Origin: an uncultured Collinsella sp. | Lineage (GTDB): Bacteria; Actinomycetota; Coriobacteriia; Coriobacteriales; Coriobacteriaceae | Assembly: GCA_902493375.1 (NCBI GenBank) | Contig: CABUPH010000002.1 | Coordinates: forward strand, 144,934 to 208,933 | Length of the DNA: 64,000 nt | Reading direction: 5' to 3' | Shown here: positions 25,257 to 33,687 of the stretch, piece by piece | Layout of the letters: every line of letters starts with the position of its first letter | Position numbering within the stretch: the first letter of the stretch is position 1 | The notes under the pieces: generated by a model | Databases searched by the model: none | What the model was told of the DNA's origin: nothing | What the model saw: the letters and a program-made list of their open reading frames with translations, nothing else | Made by a program: the position numbers and the translations under genes

Positions 25257-25850
25257 TTGAGCCTTAAGGTTTATCGCGGGCGTACTCTTGCCCGCAGTCA
25301 GGCGCTTCAGCTTCTGTTCCAGGCCGAGGCCACGGACAGCCCGCTCGAGCGCGTCCTCGAGGGTGATTTCCTGATCTCGAAGGGTCCCCTCGACCCCTAT
25401 GCGCTGGAGCTGTGCCGCGGTGCCTATGAGCATATCGACCGCATCGACTGTGCTCTGCGCTCTGTTGCCAAGAACTGGGATCTTATGCGCATGCCCGGCG
25501 CCGACCGCAACCTGCTGCGTATCGCCGTTTACGAGATGCGTTTCCTCACCGACGAGGAGGTCTCTGACGCCATCGTGATTAACGAGGCCGTCGAGCTTGC
25601 CAAGGCCTATGGCACCGACCAGTCCGCGTCGTTCGTCAACGGCGTGCTGGGTAAGATCGCTCGCAGCGAGGAGCTGCCGGGCGAGGACCTATACCAGGAG
25701 CTGCTGGCCGAAGATCGCGCTCGCGAGGAGGCACAGGCTGCCGAGGCTGCCGCAAAGGTTGCGGTTGCCCAGGCCGAGACTGGCGTGCTGTCCGAGGACG
25801 TGGACGCTGCTGAGGTCGCCGAGGCCGAGACCGGTACCGTCGAGGAGTAG
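25257..25850 (+). CDS. nusB: Transcription antitermination factor NusB
   Basis: An RNA-binding helical protein that joins NusE (S10) in rRNA antitermination. It has 197 residues: a normal NusB core (about 1-140; ARSQALQLLFQAE, NLLRIAVYEMRFL, VINEAVELAKAYG, FVNGVLGKI) and a 55-residue Ala/Glu-rich acidic tail not needed by the family. The start is TTG, 3 bases after the preceding stop. Confidence 0.93.
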   Translation: MSLKVYRGRTLARSQALQLLFQAEATDSPLERVLEGDFLISKGPLDPYALELCRGAYEHIDRIDCALRSVAKNWDLMRMPGADRNLLRIAVYEMRFLTDEEVSDAIVINEAVELAKAYGTDQSASFVNGVLGKIARSEELPGEDLYQELLAEDRAREEAQAAEAAAKVAVAQAETGVLSEDVDAAEVAEAETGTVEE

Positions 25851-25852
25851 CC

Positions 25853-26092
25853 ATGCCAGAGGGTTCCGTCCGCAACTTCGACGAGATTTCGGACCGCTTG
25901 GACCAGATCATAGCTACCGTTCGCTCTAAGGATACGTCCTTGGAGCGTTCGCTCGATCTGTTTGACGAGGCGATTGAGCTGGGCTCCCGTGCGGTCGACA
26001 TGGTCGACAAGTTTGAGCTGACGCCGCGTGAGGCCGACAAGCTCGAGCAGGAATACGATGAGGATGCGGCAAACGAATCCCAGGATAGCTAG
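25853..26092 (+). CDS. xseB: Exodeoxyribonuclease VII small subunit
   Basis: A 79-residue coiled-coil protein with the XseB pattern (NFDEISDRLDQIIATVRSKD, LERSLDLFDEAIELG). It normally binds several-fold to XseA to degrade single-stranded DNA. xseA, usually just upstream, is not in the window. The gene starts 2 bases after nusB. Confidence 0.88.
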   Translation: MPEGSVRNFDEISDRLDQIIATVRSKDTSLERSLDLFDEAIELGSRAVDMVDKFELTPREADKLEQEYDEDAANESQDS

Positions 26093-26127
26093 GCCGCATC
26101 TCCGGATACGAATGGTTGATGGCATTC

Positions 26128-26931
26128 ATGAAACGCGTGCGTCTTGATGACGAACTGATTTCACAGGGCATCTGCGCCGATCGCGCGGATGCCCTTCGCA
26201 CTCTTATGGCTGGCTTGGTCTCGAGTGGCGGCGAGCGCTTGACTTCGCCGGGCCTTAAGGTGACCCCGGACCTGCCGTTGCACGTGAAGGGGCGCATTCC
26301 CTATGTTGGCCGCGGCGGTCTTAAGCTCGAAGGCGCGCTTGATACGTTTGGTATCAATCCGACGGGCCTTGCCTGTCTGGATGTGGGCTGCTCTACCGGC
26401 GGCTTTACCGATTGCCTGCTCAAGCGCGGAGCTGCGACCGTTGTCTCGGTGGACGTTGGTCGCGCCCAGTTCGATTGGTCGTTACGTCAGGACGATCGCG
26501 TGACGCTGCATGAGCGCACAAACGTGACGCAGCTGCCTGAGCTTGGCTATGCCGGCGCCATCGACCTGGCTGTGTGTGATGTCTCGTTTACCAGCATCGC
26601 GAACATTATCGATGCGGTGCTGGCGTGCCTGGCGCCTACGGGTGCATTCTGCACGCTTGTAAAGCCGCAGTTTGAGGCTCCGGCGGCGCTGGTGGGTGAG
26701 GGCGGCATTGTGACCGATCCCGCCGTGCGCCGCGATACACTCGTTGCGGCAGTTGAACTCTTTGCTGCCAAGGGGCTGTTCCCGGTCGATGTGTGCGTGT
26801 CGCCCATTCATGGTGCCAAGGGAAACGTTGAGTTTTTCCTGTACGGCACGAGATTTGACCCCGGCGACCGCACGCAAGACGAGCTGCAATTCCAGGTATC
26901 GGTTTTGAGCGAGAAAGCTGCAACGCTATGA
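26128..26931 (+). CDS. tlyA: TlyA-family rRNA 2'-O-methyltransferase
   Basis: A 267-residue protein with an N-terminal S4 domain (about 1-65, RLDDELISQGICADRADA) and an FtsJ/RrmJ-type SAM methyltransferase domain. DVGCSTGGFTDCLL, AVCDVSFTSI and LVKPQFEA are visible. Mycobacterial homologues methylate 16S and 23S rRNA, which makes ribosomes sensitive to capreomycin. The start is uncertain: ATG 26119 and TTG 26116 are in frame, but 26128 gives the usual KRVRLD start. The stop overlaps nadK (ATGA). Confidence 0.9.
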   Translation: MKRVRLDDELISQGICADRADALRTLMAGLVSSGGERLTSPGLKVTPDLPLHVKGRIPYVGRGGLKLEGALDTFGINPTGLACLDVGCSTGGFTDCLLKRGAATVVSVDVGRAQFDWSLRQDDRVTLHERTNVTQLPELGYAGAIDLAVCDVSFTSIANIIDAVLACLAPTGAFCTLVKPQFEAPAALVGEGGIVTDPAVRRDTLVAAVELFAAKGLFPVDVCVSPIHGAKGNVEFFLYGTRFDPGDRTQDELQFQVSVLSEKAATL

Positions 26932-27788
26932 AGGTCTTTCTGGTTCCCAATTACTACAAGCAAGAGGCGGTTGAGAGCGGCCTGATGCTCGAGCTTTGGC
27001 TGACGCGCCAGGGCTATGAGGTCGCATGGGCTGCCGACCAGCGATCGAAGATTCAAAGCACGCCTGATATTGACGGCTCCGATCTGGTCATTACGCTCGG
27101 CGGCGACGGTACGTTGCTGCGCGCTGCCCGCATCCTCAACCATCGCGAGATTCCTATCCTCGGTCTTTCCTATGGTCACCTGGGCTTTTTAACTGCTGCG
27201 AGCCCCGAGGAGCGCGACATTCTGCAGGTCGTGAGCGACGCCCTTTCCGGCGAGCTGCACGTGAGCCGTCGCGCCACCATCGCCGCGGATATCGTGTCCG
27301 TGCGCGACGATGGCACGAAGGATGTCGTGCGCACGTTCGCCCTCAACGACATGGCGCTCACGCGCGGCCCCCTGTCCGATATGGTTGAGTTCGACATCAC
27401 GGTGTCGGGCCACCATATCGATCGACTGCGTGGCGACGGCGTGGTCGTGTCCACGGCGACTGGTTCTACGGGGTACGCGCTCAGTGCAGGTGGCCCCATT
27501 GTGAGCCCCGACTATACGGGTATGGTCTGCGTACCCATTGCGCCGCACACCATTCAGGCCCGTGCCTTCTTGACTTCGCCGAGTGATGTCGTCGAAATCT
27601 TTATGTCCGATGATCGCCCGAGCGTTCCGGCGATCGCTATCGATGGACAGTTTATTACCTGCGACGGCACGGTCGAGAGCGTGGCCGTGCGCCGAGGCCC
27701 AGGCGATGTGCTGCTGCTCGACTACGGCCCCGAGAGTTTTTACAACTCGGTGAGCCGCGTATTCTACGGAGTCCGTCATGATCGATGA
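26928..27788 (+). CDS. nadK: NAD kinase
   Basis: Phosphorylates NAD to NADP. It has 286 residues. GGDGTLLRAAR is the conserved catalytic loop, near 56-66. LNDMALTRG and TGSTGYALSAGGPIV form the second conserved block. It overlaps tlyA by 4 and recN by 11 bases, the standard tlyA-nadK-recN set. Confidence 0.96.
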   Translation: MKVFLVPNYYKQEAVESGLMLELWLTRQGYEVAWAADQRSKIQSTPDIDGSDLVITLGGDGTLLRAARILNHREIPILGLSYGHLGFLTAASPEERDILQVVSDALSGELHVSRRATIAADIVSVRDDGTKDVVRTFALNDMALTRGPLSDMVEFDITVSGHHIDRLRGDGVVVSTATGSTGYALSAGGPIVSPDYTGMVCVPIAPHTIQARAFLTSPSDVVEIFMSDDRPSVPAIAIDGQFITCDGTVESVAVRRGPGDVLLLDYGPESFYNSVSRVFYGVRHDR

Positions 27789-29406
27789 GCTGCAGGTTTC
27801 TAACATTGCACTCATTCGCGAGGCGACGCTGGTGCCGAGTGCCGGCCTGACTGTCCTGACCGGTGAGACCGGCGCCGGCAAGACCGCGCTGCTCTCGGCC
27901 CTTAAGCTTATTTTGGGCGAGCGTGCGGATTCGTCGACGGTGCGCGAGGGCGAGGCGCTGGCGAGCGTCGAGGCACGCCTGTTTGACGGCCCGCACGACA
28001 CGGAGGGCTTCACGGTCCAGCGCAGCCTTTCTGCCGAGGGCCGCAGCCGCGTGAGGATTGACGGCCGCATCGCCAGCGTGCGCGAGCTTTCGGAGCGCGT
28101 CGGCGTGATGATGGATCTGTGCGGTCAGCACGAGCACCAGCGCCTCCTCGACCCGGCGCATCACGTTGCCATGGTCGATGCCTGGGCGGGGCGCTCTGCG
28201 CTCGAGGCACTCGAGCACTACCGTACTTGCTTTAAAGCCTCGCGCGCGGCTGCCAAGGAGGTCCGTCGCGTTGAGGAGGCCTCGCGTGCGCAGGGGAGTC
28301 GTGTCGAGGAGGCGCGCTTTGCCCTCGAGCGCATCGGCGAGGTCGACCCTAAGCCGGGCGAGTATGAGGAACTCGAGGAATTGCTGCCGCGCTCCGAACA
28401 TGCCGAGGTACTGGTTGCCACAGCTAACGATGCCCATGCATCGCTTGCCGCCGAAGGGGGAGCGCTCGATGCCGTGAACAGCGCCGTGGCAGAGCTTTCC
28501 CGAATGGCTACCGTCGATCGCAAACTGGGCGACATTGCCGAGACGCTTTCGGATGCCTGCATCTCGCTTGAGGATTGTGCCAACGAGCTGCGCGCCTATC
28601 GCGATGGGGTCGCCTTCGATCCTCGCGAGCTCGCTCGCATGCGCGAGCGGTATTCCGACCTCAAGGGCCTGCTGCGTCAGTGGGGTCCGACCATGGACGA
28701 TGTTTTTGCCATGCGTGATCGCTCGCAAGAGCTGCTTTCGCTGGTTGATGATGGCGATGAACAGATCAAAATGGCGCGTGAAGCGCTTGGCGCGGCGGAG
28801 CACGAACTGTTTGCTGCCGCCAAGGCGCTTAAGCGCGCTCGCAATACGGCGGCCCCGCGCTTCTGTCACGAGGTTGGCCGCCAGATGGCTCGCCTGGAGA
28901 TGGGTAGTGCCGAGCTCGTCTGGGAGTCGCGCGATCTTCCCCGTGCTGAGTGGACGCCGGTTGGTCCTTCGAGTTACGAGCTGCTATACCGCAGCGGTGC
29001 CGGCTTGACGCCACGCCCCCTGCGCCGCATTGCGTCGGGCGGCGAGCTCAGCCGCGTCATGCTGGCAAGCAAGGTTGTCCTCGGTAACGCGGACGGTGTC
29101 GATACGCTGGTGTTTGACGAGGTCGATGCTGGTGTCGGTGGCTCCACGGCGCGTGCGCTCGCGGGCGTGCTGGCAGATCTCGCCGCTACGCATCAGGTGA
29201 TTGTCGTAACCCACTTGGCGCAGGTCGCCGTCATGGCCGACAAGCATTATGTTGTCAGTAAGGAACCGGGCGATGTTCCCCAGACGCATTTGGACGAGGT
29301 AACCGGCGAAGCGCGTACCGCCGAGATCGCCCGCATGTTGAGCGGCGATCAGTCCGAGGCAAGCCTGGCGCACGCCAAACAGATGCTTGCGGAGGCGCGT
29401 TCCTAG
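27778..29406 (+). CDS. recN: DNA repair protein RecN
   Basis: An SMC-like ATPase for double-strand break repair. It has 542 residues. Walker A GETGAGKTALL is near residues 31-41. Two coiled-coil arms occupy the middle. The C-terminal ATPase half has the signature SGGELSRVMLASK, Walker B LVFDEVDAGVGG and THLAQVAVMAD. Full length. It is the last gene of the operon. Confidence 0.96.
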   Translation: MIDELQVSNIALIREATLVPSAGLTVLTGETGAGKTALLSALKLILGERADSSTVREGEALASVEARLFDGPHDTEGFTVQRSLSAEGRSRVRIDGRIASVRELSERVGVMMDLCGQHEHQRLLDPAHHVAMVDAWAGRSALEALEHYRTCFKASRAAAKEVRRVEEASRAQGSRVEEARFALERIGEVDPKPGEYEELEELLPRSEHAEVLVATANDAHASLAAEGGALDAVNSAVAELSRMATVDRKLGDIAETLSDACISLEDCANELRAYRDGVAFDPRELARMRERYSDLKGLLRQWGPTMDDVFAMRDRSQELLSLVDDGDEQIKMAREALGAAEHELFAAAKALKRARNTAAPRFCHEVGRQMARLEMGSAELVWESRDLPRAEWTPVGPSSYELLYRSGAGLTPRPLRRIASGGELSRVMLASKVVLGNADGVDTLVFDEVDAGVGGSTARALAGVLADLAATHQVIVVTHLAQVAVMADKHYVVSKEPGDVPQTHLDEVTGEARTAEIARMLSGDQSEASLAHAKQMLAEARS

Positions 29407-29437
29407 GCCGAGCCGCCACATGTATGTCCAATCCGGC

Positions 29438-29600
29438 CGCCACGAAACGGGTCCATCTACTACGTTTGGCAGGGCATCGGCAACCACGCCAAGAATTGCA
29501 AAAAAGAAAACCGCAGGTAGAACGCCTGCGGTTTTCTCTATTTTGGGTGTATGGTTGGCGCTTGAGGTTAAAACGTAGTAGATGGGCGGATTTCGTGGCG
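29438..29600. repeat. 163-bp element with imperfect 30-bp terminal inverted repeats around the recN terminator
   Basis: The arm at 29438-29467 and the reverse complement of 29571-29600 agree at 25 of 30 positions: CGCCACGAAA and CCATCTACTACGTTT are identical, and a 5-base block between them differs. The recN terminator lies inside. The layout resembles a miniature transposable element or a folded 3' RNA; no open frame is present. Confidence 0.7.
29506..29541. terminator. Bidirectional terminator between recN and the RpiR regulator
   Basis: A perfect 12-bp stem GAAAACCGCAGG/CCTGCGGTTTTC with a 7-base loop has A-rich sequence before and T-rich sequence after. It serves the convergent recN and RpiR genes. 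Confidence 0.9.
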
Positions 29601-29628
29601 AGGGGCGTCTATCGGCTCCCCAATCTAC

Positions 29629-30486
29629 CTACTCAACGACCTTATCCGGCTGGATGAGCTCCTCGTAGTAGCTGATATGCTCACGCGCGTCTTCAATCTC
29701 GGGCAGCAGGAAGTTGTAGATGACTTCGATGATCATCGTGGCACTGATCTTGGAGAACGCAAAGTCGCCTGTCGTCAGCAGCGCTTCGTGGTTGACGGTA
29801 TTAAAAGTGTAGTCTGCCAGGCGCGCGAGTGGGGATTTGCTGTCACTGCTGATGACGACTACGGTTGCGCCGCAGTTGCGAGCCGCTTTTGCCATGCGAT
29901 TCAATCGGCGCGATTTGCCGGAGTTTGAGATAAGCACGATGACGTCACCCGGGCGTAACGTGAGCGCAAAGCCGATTGATGTCTCGCTAATGGTGCTCGC
30001 CATGCAGCGCAGGCCCAGCTGCGAAAACTTAAACGTCGCATCGAGCGCGACCGCGTTCGTATTGCCCACAGCTGCAAACTCAATAACCCCTGCATGCTTA
30101 AGGGCATGCACAACAGCCGCCAGCGTATCGTGGTCGATCCCGTCGATGGTCGCATTAAGCTCGCTCACCTTGGCAGCCAGGATATTCTTGAGGCTCTGCT
30201 CCATATTGTCGAGCGAGACCTCGTCAGTCAGGCCCTCGTTACGCTGGCTTTCCAAATCCCTCGCCAACGAAAACTGAAAGCTGCGGAAGCTACCAAAGCC
30301 AAGCTTGCGGCAGAAGCGCGAAACGGTCGCCTCGGACGTGGCGGCGGCGCGTGAGAGCTGAGCGGCCGTGAGGCGCGGCGCCTCGGACTGGTGCTCCAAT
30401 ATATAGTCGACAATGCGCTGCTCGGACTCGCTGTATCCCTGATGGGTGCTTATGAGGGAAAGTGCGCTCTTGCTACTATCGGTCAT
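29629..30486 (-). CDS. RpiR/MurR-family transcription regulator
   Basis: A 285-residue regulator: an N-terminal winged helix-turn-helix (about 1-77; RLTAAQLSRAAATSEATVSRFCRKLGF) and a SIS sugar-isomerase domain (about 115-250; GNTNAVALDATFKF, LISNSGKSRRL) that senses a phosphosugar. The start at 30486 is chosen for AGGAG 6 bases upstream. It is divergent from the fructose PTS gene, so it most likely controls that operon. Confidence 0.9.
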   Translation of the reverse strand: MTDSSKSALSLISTHQGYSESEQRIVDYILEHQSEAPRLTAAQLSRAAATSEATVSRFCRKLGFGSFRSFQFSLARDLESQRNEGLTDEVSLDNMEQSLKNILAAKVSELNATIDGIDHDTLAAVVHALKHAGVIEFAAVGNTNAVALDATFKFSQLGLRCMASTISETSIGFALTLRPGDVIVLISNSGKSRRLNRMAKAARNCGATVVVISSDSKSPLARLADYTFNTVNHEALLTTGDFAFSKISATMIIEVIYNFLLPEIEDAREHISYYEELIQPDKVVE

Positions 30487-30567
30487 GGATGGCTCCTGGT
30501 TGGCATGAAAATCCAATTTGATTTGCAATGCCATAGTATACGGGCATTTCCAATTACAAGATACACC

Positions 30568-30595
30568 TTGCCGTTTCAAGTGTTGATGGTAAACT
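30568..30595 (+). promoter_or_regulatory. Candidate promoter of the fructose PTS operon
   Basis: TTGCCG (30568-30573), a 16-base spacer and TAAACT (30590-30595) lie in the divergent gap before the PTS gene. The match is moderate. Confidence 0.45.
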
Positions 30596-30616
30596 TTCAC
30601 CTACCGTTTACGGTTA

Positions 30617-30631
30617 TGAAAGAACCTTTCA
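30617..30631. promoter_or_regulatory. Candidate RpiR operator TGAAAGAACCTTTCA
   Basis: A perfect palindrome with 6-base arms (TGAAAG/CTTTCA around AAC) lies 21 bases after the candidate -10 box. RpiR-family sites often have this GAAA...TTTC form. Its position would let the divergent regulator block transcription. Confidence 0.45.
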
Positions 30632-30721
30632 CCGGAGAATTGCACCTTGCCTCTTCTCACGCGGACGGTAGGTTGGTATCTTTCAGTTGTGGAAAAACGC
30701 GCATCGAAGCGCGTGTAGGGG

Positions 30722-30737
30722 AGCGCCCGCGGGCGCT
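30722..30737. repeat. 16-bp GC-rich palindrome before the PTS gene
   Basis: AGCGCCCGCGGGCGCT is a perfect palindrome 21 bases before the start codon and close to its ribosome site. It may form a small leader hairpin; a regulator site is possible. Confidence 0.4.
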
Positions 30738-30758
30738 GTACTCAAGAAGGAGGGACAC

Positions 30759-32762
30759 ATGGCTAAGTTTGACATCATCGCCGCCACCGGTTGCCCGACC
30801 GGCATTGCGCACACCTTCATGGCGAAGGAAGCGCTGGAGAAGGCAGCTGCCGAGCGCGGTCTGACCATTAAGGTCGAGACTCATGGCCAGGTCGGTGTCG
30901 AGAACGAGCTCACCAAGAGTGAGATCGCTGGTGCCAAGGCCGTCGTCGTCGCAGCCGATAAGGATGTCCAGGCTGAGCGTTTCGCCGGCAAGCCCATGGT
31001 TTCCGTTGGTGTTTCCAAGGCCCTGTCCGTTGAGGCCGCCGGTAAGCTTATTGACCGCGCGCTCGCCGCCAAGGGTGACGACACGGTTGCGGCTGCTGCC
31101 GATGTCGAGGACGAGGTCGAGGAGAAGGAGTCCATCGGCCACATCATCTACAAGCACCTCATGAACGGCGTCAGCCACATGCTGGTCTTCGTCGTTGCCG
31201 GTGGTGTCCTGACCGCCGTTTCGTTCCTGTGGGGCATTACGTCCTTCGATTCGACGGCGTCTGACTACAACAGCTTTGCTGCGATGCTCAAGATCATCGG
31301 CGGCATCGCCATGAACCTTATGGTTCCGGTGCTTTCCGCCTACATCGCCGAATCCATCGGCAAGCGCCCGGCGCTCGTCCCCGGCTTCGTTGCCGGTATG
31401 ATCGCCATCCAGGGCCTGCCTGTTAACGCCGAGACCGGCATGATCGATGCCGGTGGCGCCGGCGTGGGCTTCGGCTTCCTGGGCGGCATCGTTGGCGGCT
31501 TCCTCGCCGGCTATGTCATCCTGCTGCTCGAGAAGGTCTTTGCCGGCCTGCCCAAGAACCTGGACGGCCTCAAGGCTATCTTCCTGTACCCGCTGTTCTC
31601 GACGGCTATCGTCGGCCTGGTCATGCTCGGCATTTCCGGCCCCATGGCTGCCATCAACACCGCCATGATGGACTTCCTCAAGGGCCTGTCCGCCTCTGGC
31701 GCTGTTGTCTTGGGTCTTGCCATCGGCTGCATGTGCGCCTTTGATATGGGTGGCCCGGTTAACAAGGCTGCTTACGTCACCGGTACCGCTATGCTCACCG
31801 AGGCTCTGGCCGCCGGTGTTGGCACCGATACCTACAACTTCGGCACCAACTTCATGGCTGCCGTCTCCGCCGCCTGCATCGTTCCGCCGCTGATCACCAC
31901 CTTCGCCGTCGTTGTCGGCAAGAAGTATTTCAGCCAGGAGGATCACGACGCCGGTGTCGTCAACCTCATCCTTGGTTGCACCCACATCACCGAGGGCGCC
32001 ATTCCGTTCATGACCAAGAACATCTGGCCCGTCATGCCCATCATGATGCTCGGTTCCTCTATCGCTTCGATCCTGACCATTATGTTCAACGTTCACGATC
32101 CGGCGCCTCACGGTGGCTTCCTGGTCCTGCCCGTTGTCGAGAACGGTCCGCTTTGGGTCCTCGCGATCCTCATCGGCGCTGTTGTCGGTGGCATCCTGTT
32201 CGTGGCCTTCAAGAAGTACGACTTCGAGAAGAACCAGAAGGCCGCTCCTGCAACCAAGCCCGTTGAGGCCCCCAAGGCCGCTGCCGTCGAGGCCCCCAAG
32301 GCCGAGGCTGCCGACTTCGTGAAGGTCGAGAATGTCTTTGTCGCCGAGGACTTCGCTTCTCGTGACGAGGCTCTGAGCTTCGTTTCCAACCAGGCCGTCA
32401 AGGCCGGCATCGCCAGCGACGCCGACGCCGTGATGAACGCCTTCCTGGCCCGCGAGGCCGAGGGCACCACGGGCATGATGGAGGGCTTCGCCATCCCGCA
32501 TGCCAAGTCCGACGCCATTACCGAGGCTGCCGTCATCGTCGTCAAGGACGAGTCCGGCGTGACCGGTTGGGACACCATGGACGGCGCTCCCGTCAACGTG
32601 GCTATCGCCCTGCTCATCCCCGGTGCCCAGGCCGGCACTACGCACCTCAAGATCCTGTCCAAGGTCGCCGAGGCGCTCATGGACGAGGACTTCCGTGCCA
32701 CCGTCAAGGGTTCCACCGACGCCGCCGAGATCGCCAAGACGATTAACGCCCGCCTGGTCTAA
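30759..32762 (+). CDS. fruA: Fructose-type PTS enzyme IIBCA
   Basis: Imports and phosphorylates fructose or a related sugar. It has 667 residues in the order IIB, IIC, IIA. IIB has the phospho-Cys C12 in ATGCPTGIAHTF. IIC is membrane-bound, roughly 130-490 (GGPVNKAAYVTG, THITEGAIPF). A Pro/Ala/Lys linker precedes IIA with phospho-His H581 in AIPHAKSD. AAGAAGGAGG is just upstream of the ATG. It is followed by ptsH, ptsI and two PfkB-type kinases that can use the fructose-1-phosphate formed. True substrate specificity is inferred. Confidence 0.93.
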   Translation: MAKFDIIAATGCPTGIAHTFMAKEALEKAAAERGLTIKVETHGQVGVENELTKSEIAGAKAVVVAADKDVQAERFAGKPMVSVGVSKALSVEAAGKLIDRALAAKGDDTVAAAADVEDEVEEKESIGHIIYKHLMNGVSHMLVFVVAGGVLTAVSFLWGITSFDSTASDYNSFAAMLKIIGGIAMNLMVPVLSAYIAESIGKRPALVPGFVAGMIAIQGLPVNAETGMIDAGGAGVGFGFLGGIVGGFLAGYVILLLEKVFAGLPKNLDGLKAIFLYPLFSTAIVGLVMLGISGPMAAINTAMMDFLKGLSASGAVVLGLAIGCMCAFDMGGPVNKAAYVTGTAMLTEALAAGVGTDTYNFGTNFMAAVSAACIVPPLITTFAVVVGKKYFSQEDHDAGVVNLILGCTHITEGAIPFMTKNIWPVMPIMMLGSSIASILTIMFNVHDPAPHGGFLVLPVVENGPLWVLAILIGAVVGGILFVAFKKYDFEKNQKAAPATKPVEAPKAAAVEAPKAEAADFVKVENVFVAEDFASRDEALSFVSNQAVKAGIASDADAVMNAFLAREAEGTTGMMEGFAIPHAKSDAITEAAVIVVKDESGVTGWDTMDGAPVNVAIALLIPGAQAGTTHLKILSKVAEALMDEDFRATVKGSTDAAEIAKTINARLV

Positions 32763-32797
32763 TCCCCCAGCTCGCGAATAACATCGCCCCCTGTAAC

Positions 32798-32835
32798 AAA
32801 GGCGGAGACCCTCTCCAGGGCCTCCGCCTTTTTCT
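32798..32835 (+). terminator. Terminator after fruA
   Basis: AAAGGCGGAG...CTCCGCCTTT stem with an inner CCCT/AGGG pair, and a TTTTTCTTT tail. Confidence 0.92.
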
Positions 32836-33001
32836 TTCCAACTTGGCACTTAAGGACGTTCCTATTCTGCCGGCACCCAGGGACACTCCTCAGTCCGCAG
32901 AAGGGCATAGATAACCGCATCAACCAGATCTTCCATACGATCAGAGATCCAGCCAGAATTCTGTTCGCACGATATTGTTCTGGACCGATCGAGTTTCCGC
33001 A

Positions 33002-33153
33002 GTTTGCTCGCCCACAGAGGGCCGGGCGCGGCCTGTGAGATTTATCGCGAGTTCCGCACGAGCCGAAGAGCACTTAATGTGCTCTTCGTGCGAGCAGGAC
33101 TGTAGAGCAGGAAATCTCACAGGCCGCGCCCGGCCCTCTGTGGGCGAGCAAAC
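33002..33153. repeat. 152-bp element with perfect 42-bp inverted arms
   Basis: The arms are 33002-33043 and 33112-33153, exact reverse complements over 42 bases. The 68-base centre holds a second hairpin, GAAGAGCAC-TTAAT-GTGCTCTTC (33065-33087), flanked by CGCAC/GTGCG. The element lies in the 528-base gap between fruA and ptsH, and it has no open frame of its own with a ribosome site. Upstream of it (32836-33001) I see nothing recognisable. Part of the centre recurs at 42918-42975. Confidence 0.9.
33049..33105 (+). repeat. Palindromic repeat, copy A (inside the 152-bp element)
   Basis: AGTTCCGCACGAGCCGAA, a hairpin, then TTCGTGCGAGC and AGGACTGT. The same blocks in the same order occur in copy B at 42918-42975. 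The hairpin loop sequences differ while pairing is kept. Confidence 0.75.
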
Positions 33154-33240
33154 GCCCAGGAACGACATCCGTCCAATAATTCGTGCAAACCACAATGAAA
33201 ATCCGTTTGATGTGAGTTAATATAAACAACGTCGTGAATC

Positions 33241-33287
33241 TGACTCCTGCCACATGCATGACAGGGGTTAAACACAAAAAGGAGTCA
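33241..33287 (+). promoter_or_regulatory. Leader hairpin covering the ptsH ribosome-binding site
   Basis: TGACTCC at 33241-33247 is the exact complement of GGAGTCA at 33281-33287, which contains the ptsH Shine-Dalgarno. A pairing across 33 bases could lower translation unless opened. A TATAAA box at 33221-33226 lies shortly before and could be the -10 element. Confidence 0.4.
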
Positions 33288-33290
33288 ATT

Positions 33291-33554
33291 ATGGTTTCTG
33301 AGAAGGCTACCCTCGTTAATCCTCAGGGTCTGCACATGCGTCCGGCTGGTCTGTTCGCCTCCACCATGGGCAAGTACGCCTGTGACGTGACGGTCGTCAC
33401 CCCCGAGAAGGAGGTCAACGGCAAGTCCCCGATGGCCCTTATGGCTGCTGGTATCCCCTGCGGCACCGAGGTCGAGGTCAAGTGCGACGGCGCTGACGAG
33501 GCCGAGGCTCTGGCTGCTGCCATCGAGCTCATCAAGAGCGGTCTTGGCGAGTAG
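33291..33554 (+). CDS. ptsH: Phosphocarrier protein HPr
   Basis: An 87-residue general PTS phosphocarrier. The phosphorylated His is H15 in GLHMRPAG. The regulatory Ser is S46 in NGKSPMALM, the site used by HPr kinase in Gram-positive bacteria. The start at 33291 is set by AAGGAG and by the canonical H15 numbering; in-frame upstream codons are rejected. ptsI follows after a hairpin with a T-run. Confidence 0.97.
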   Translation: MVSEKATLVNPQGLHMRPAGLFASTMGKYACDVTVVTPEKEVNGKSPMALMAAGIPCGTEVEVKCDGADEAEALAAAIELIKSGLGE

Positions 33555-33597
33555 AACTCAAACGGGTCGCATGTTGAACAACTAAGTTCATATTTGG

Positions 33598-33635
33598 GGG
33601 CGCAGTGACCTGTTGTAAGGTAGCTGCGCTCTTTT
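33598..33635 (+). terminator. Intercistronic terminator between ptsH and ptsI
   Basis: GCGCAG..ACC / GGT..CTGCGC with a 2-base internal loop, followed by TCTTTTG. It may lower ptsI expression relative to ptsH. Confidence 0.7.
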
Positions 33636-33687
33636 GTCATGGATATGGCAAAACGCTTTATCACATGACACGGAGAGAGGAATGGGA

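Noticed and set aside
30657..32849. 730-codon minus-strand frame opposite fruA, and similar ones opposite ptsI and ileS
   Set aside because: Same cause: biased third positions remove stop codons on the other strand. Their translated products are low-complexity and unlike proteins.
33074..33277. Open frames running through the 42-bp inverted arms
   Set aside because: They come from the palindromic DNA on both strands, lack ribosome sites and resemble no protein.
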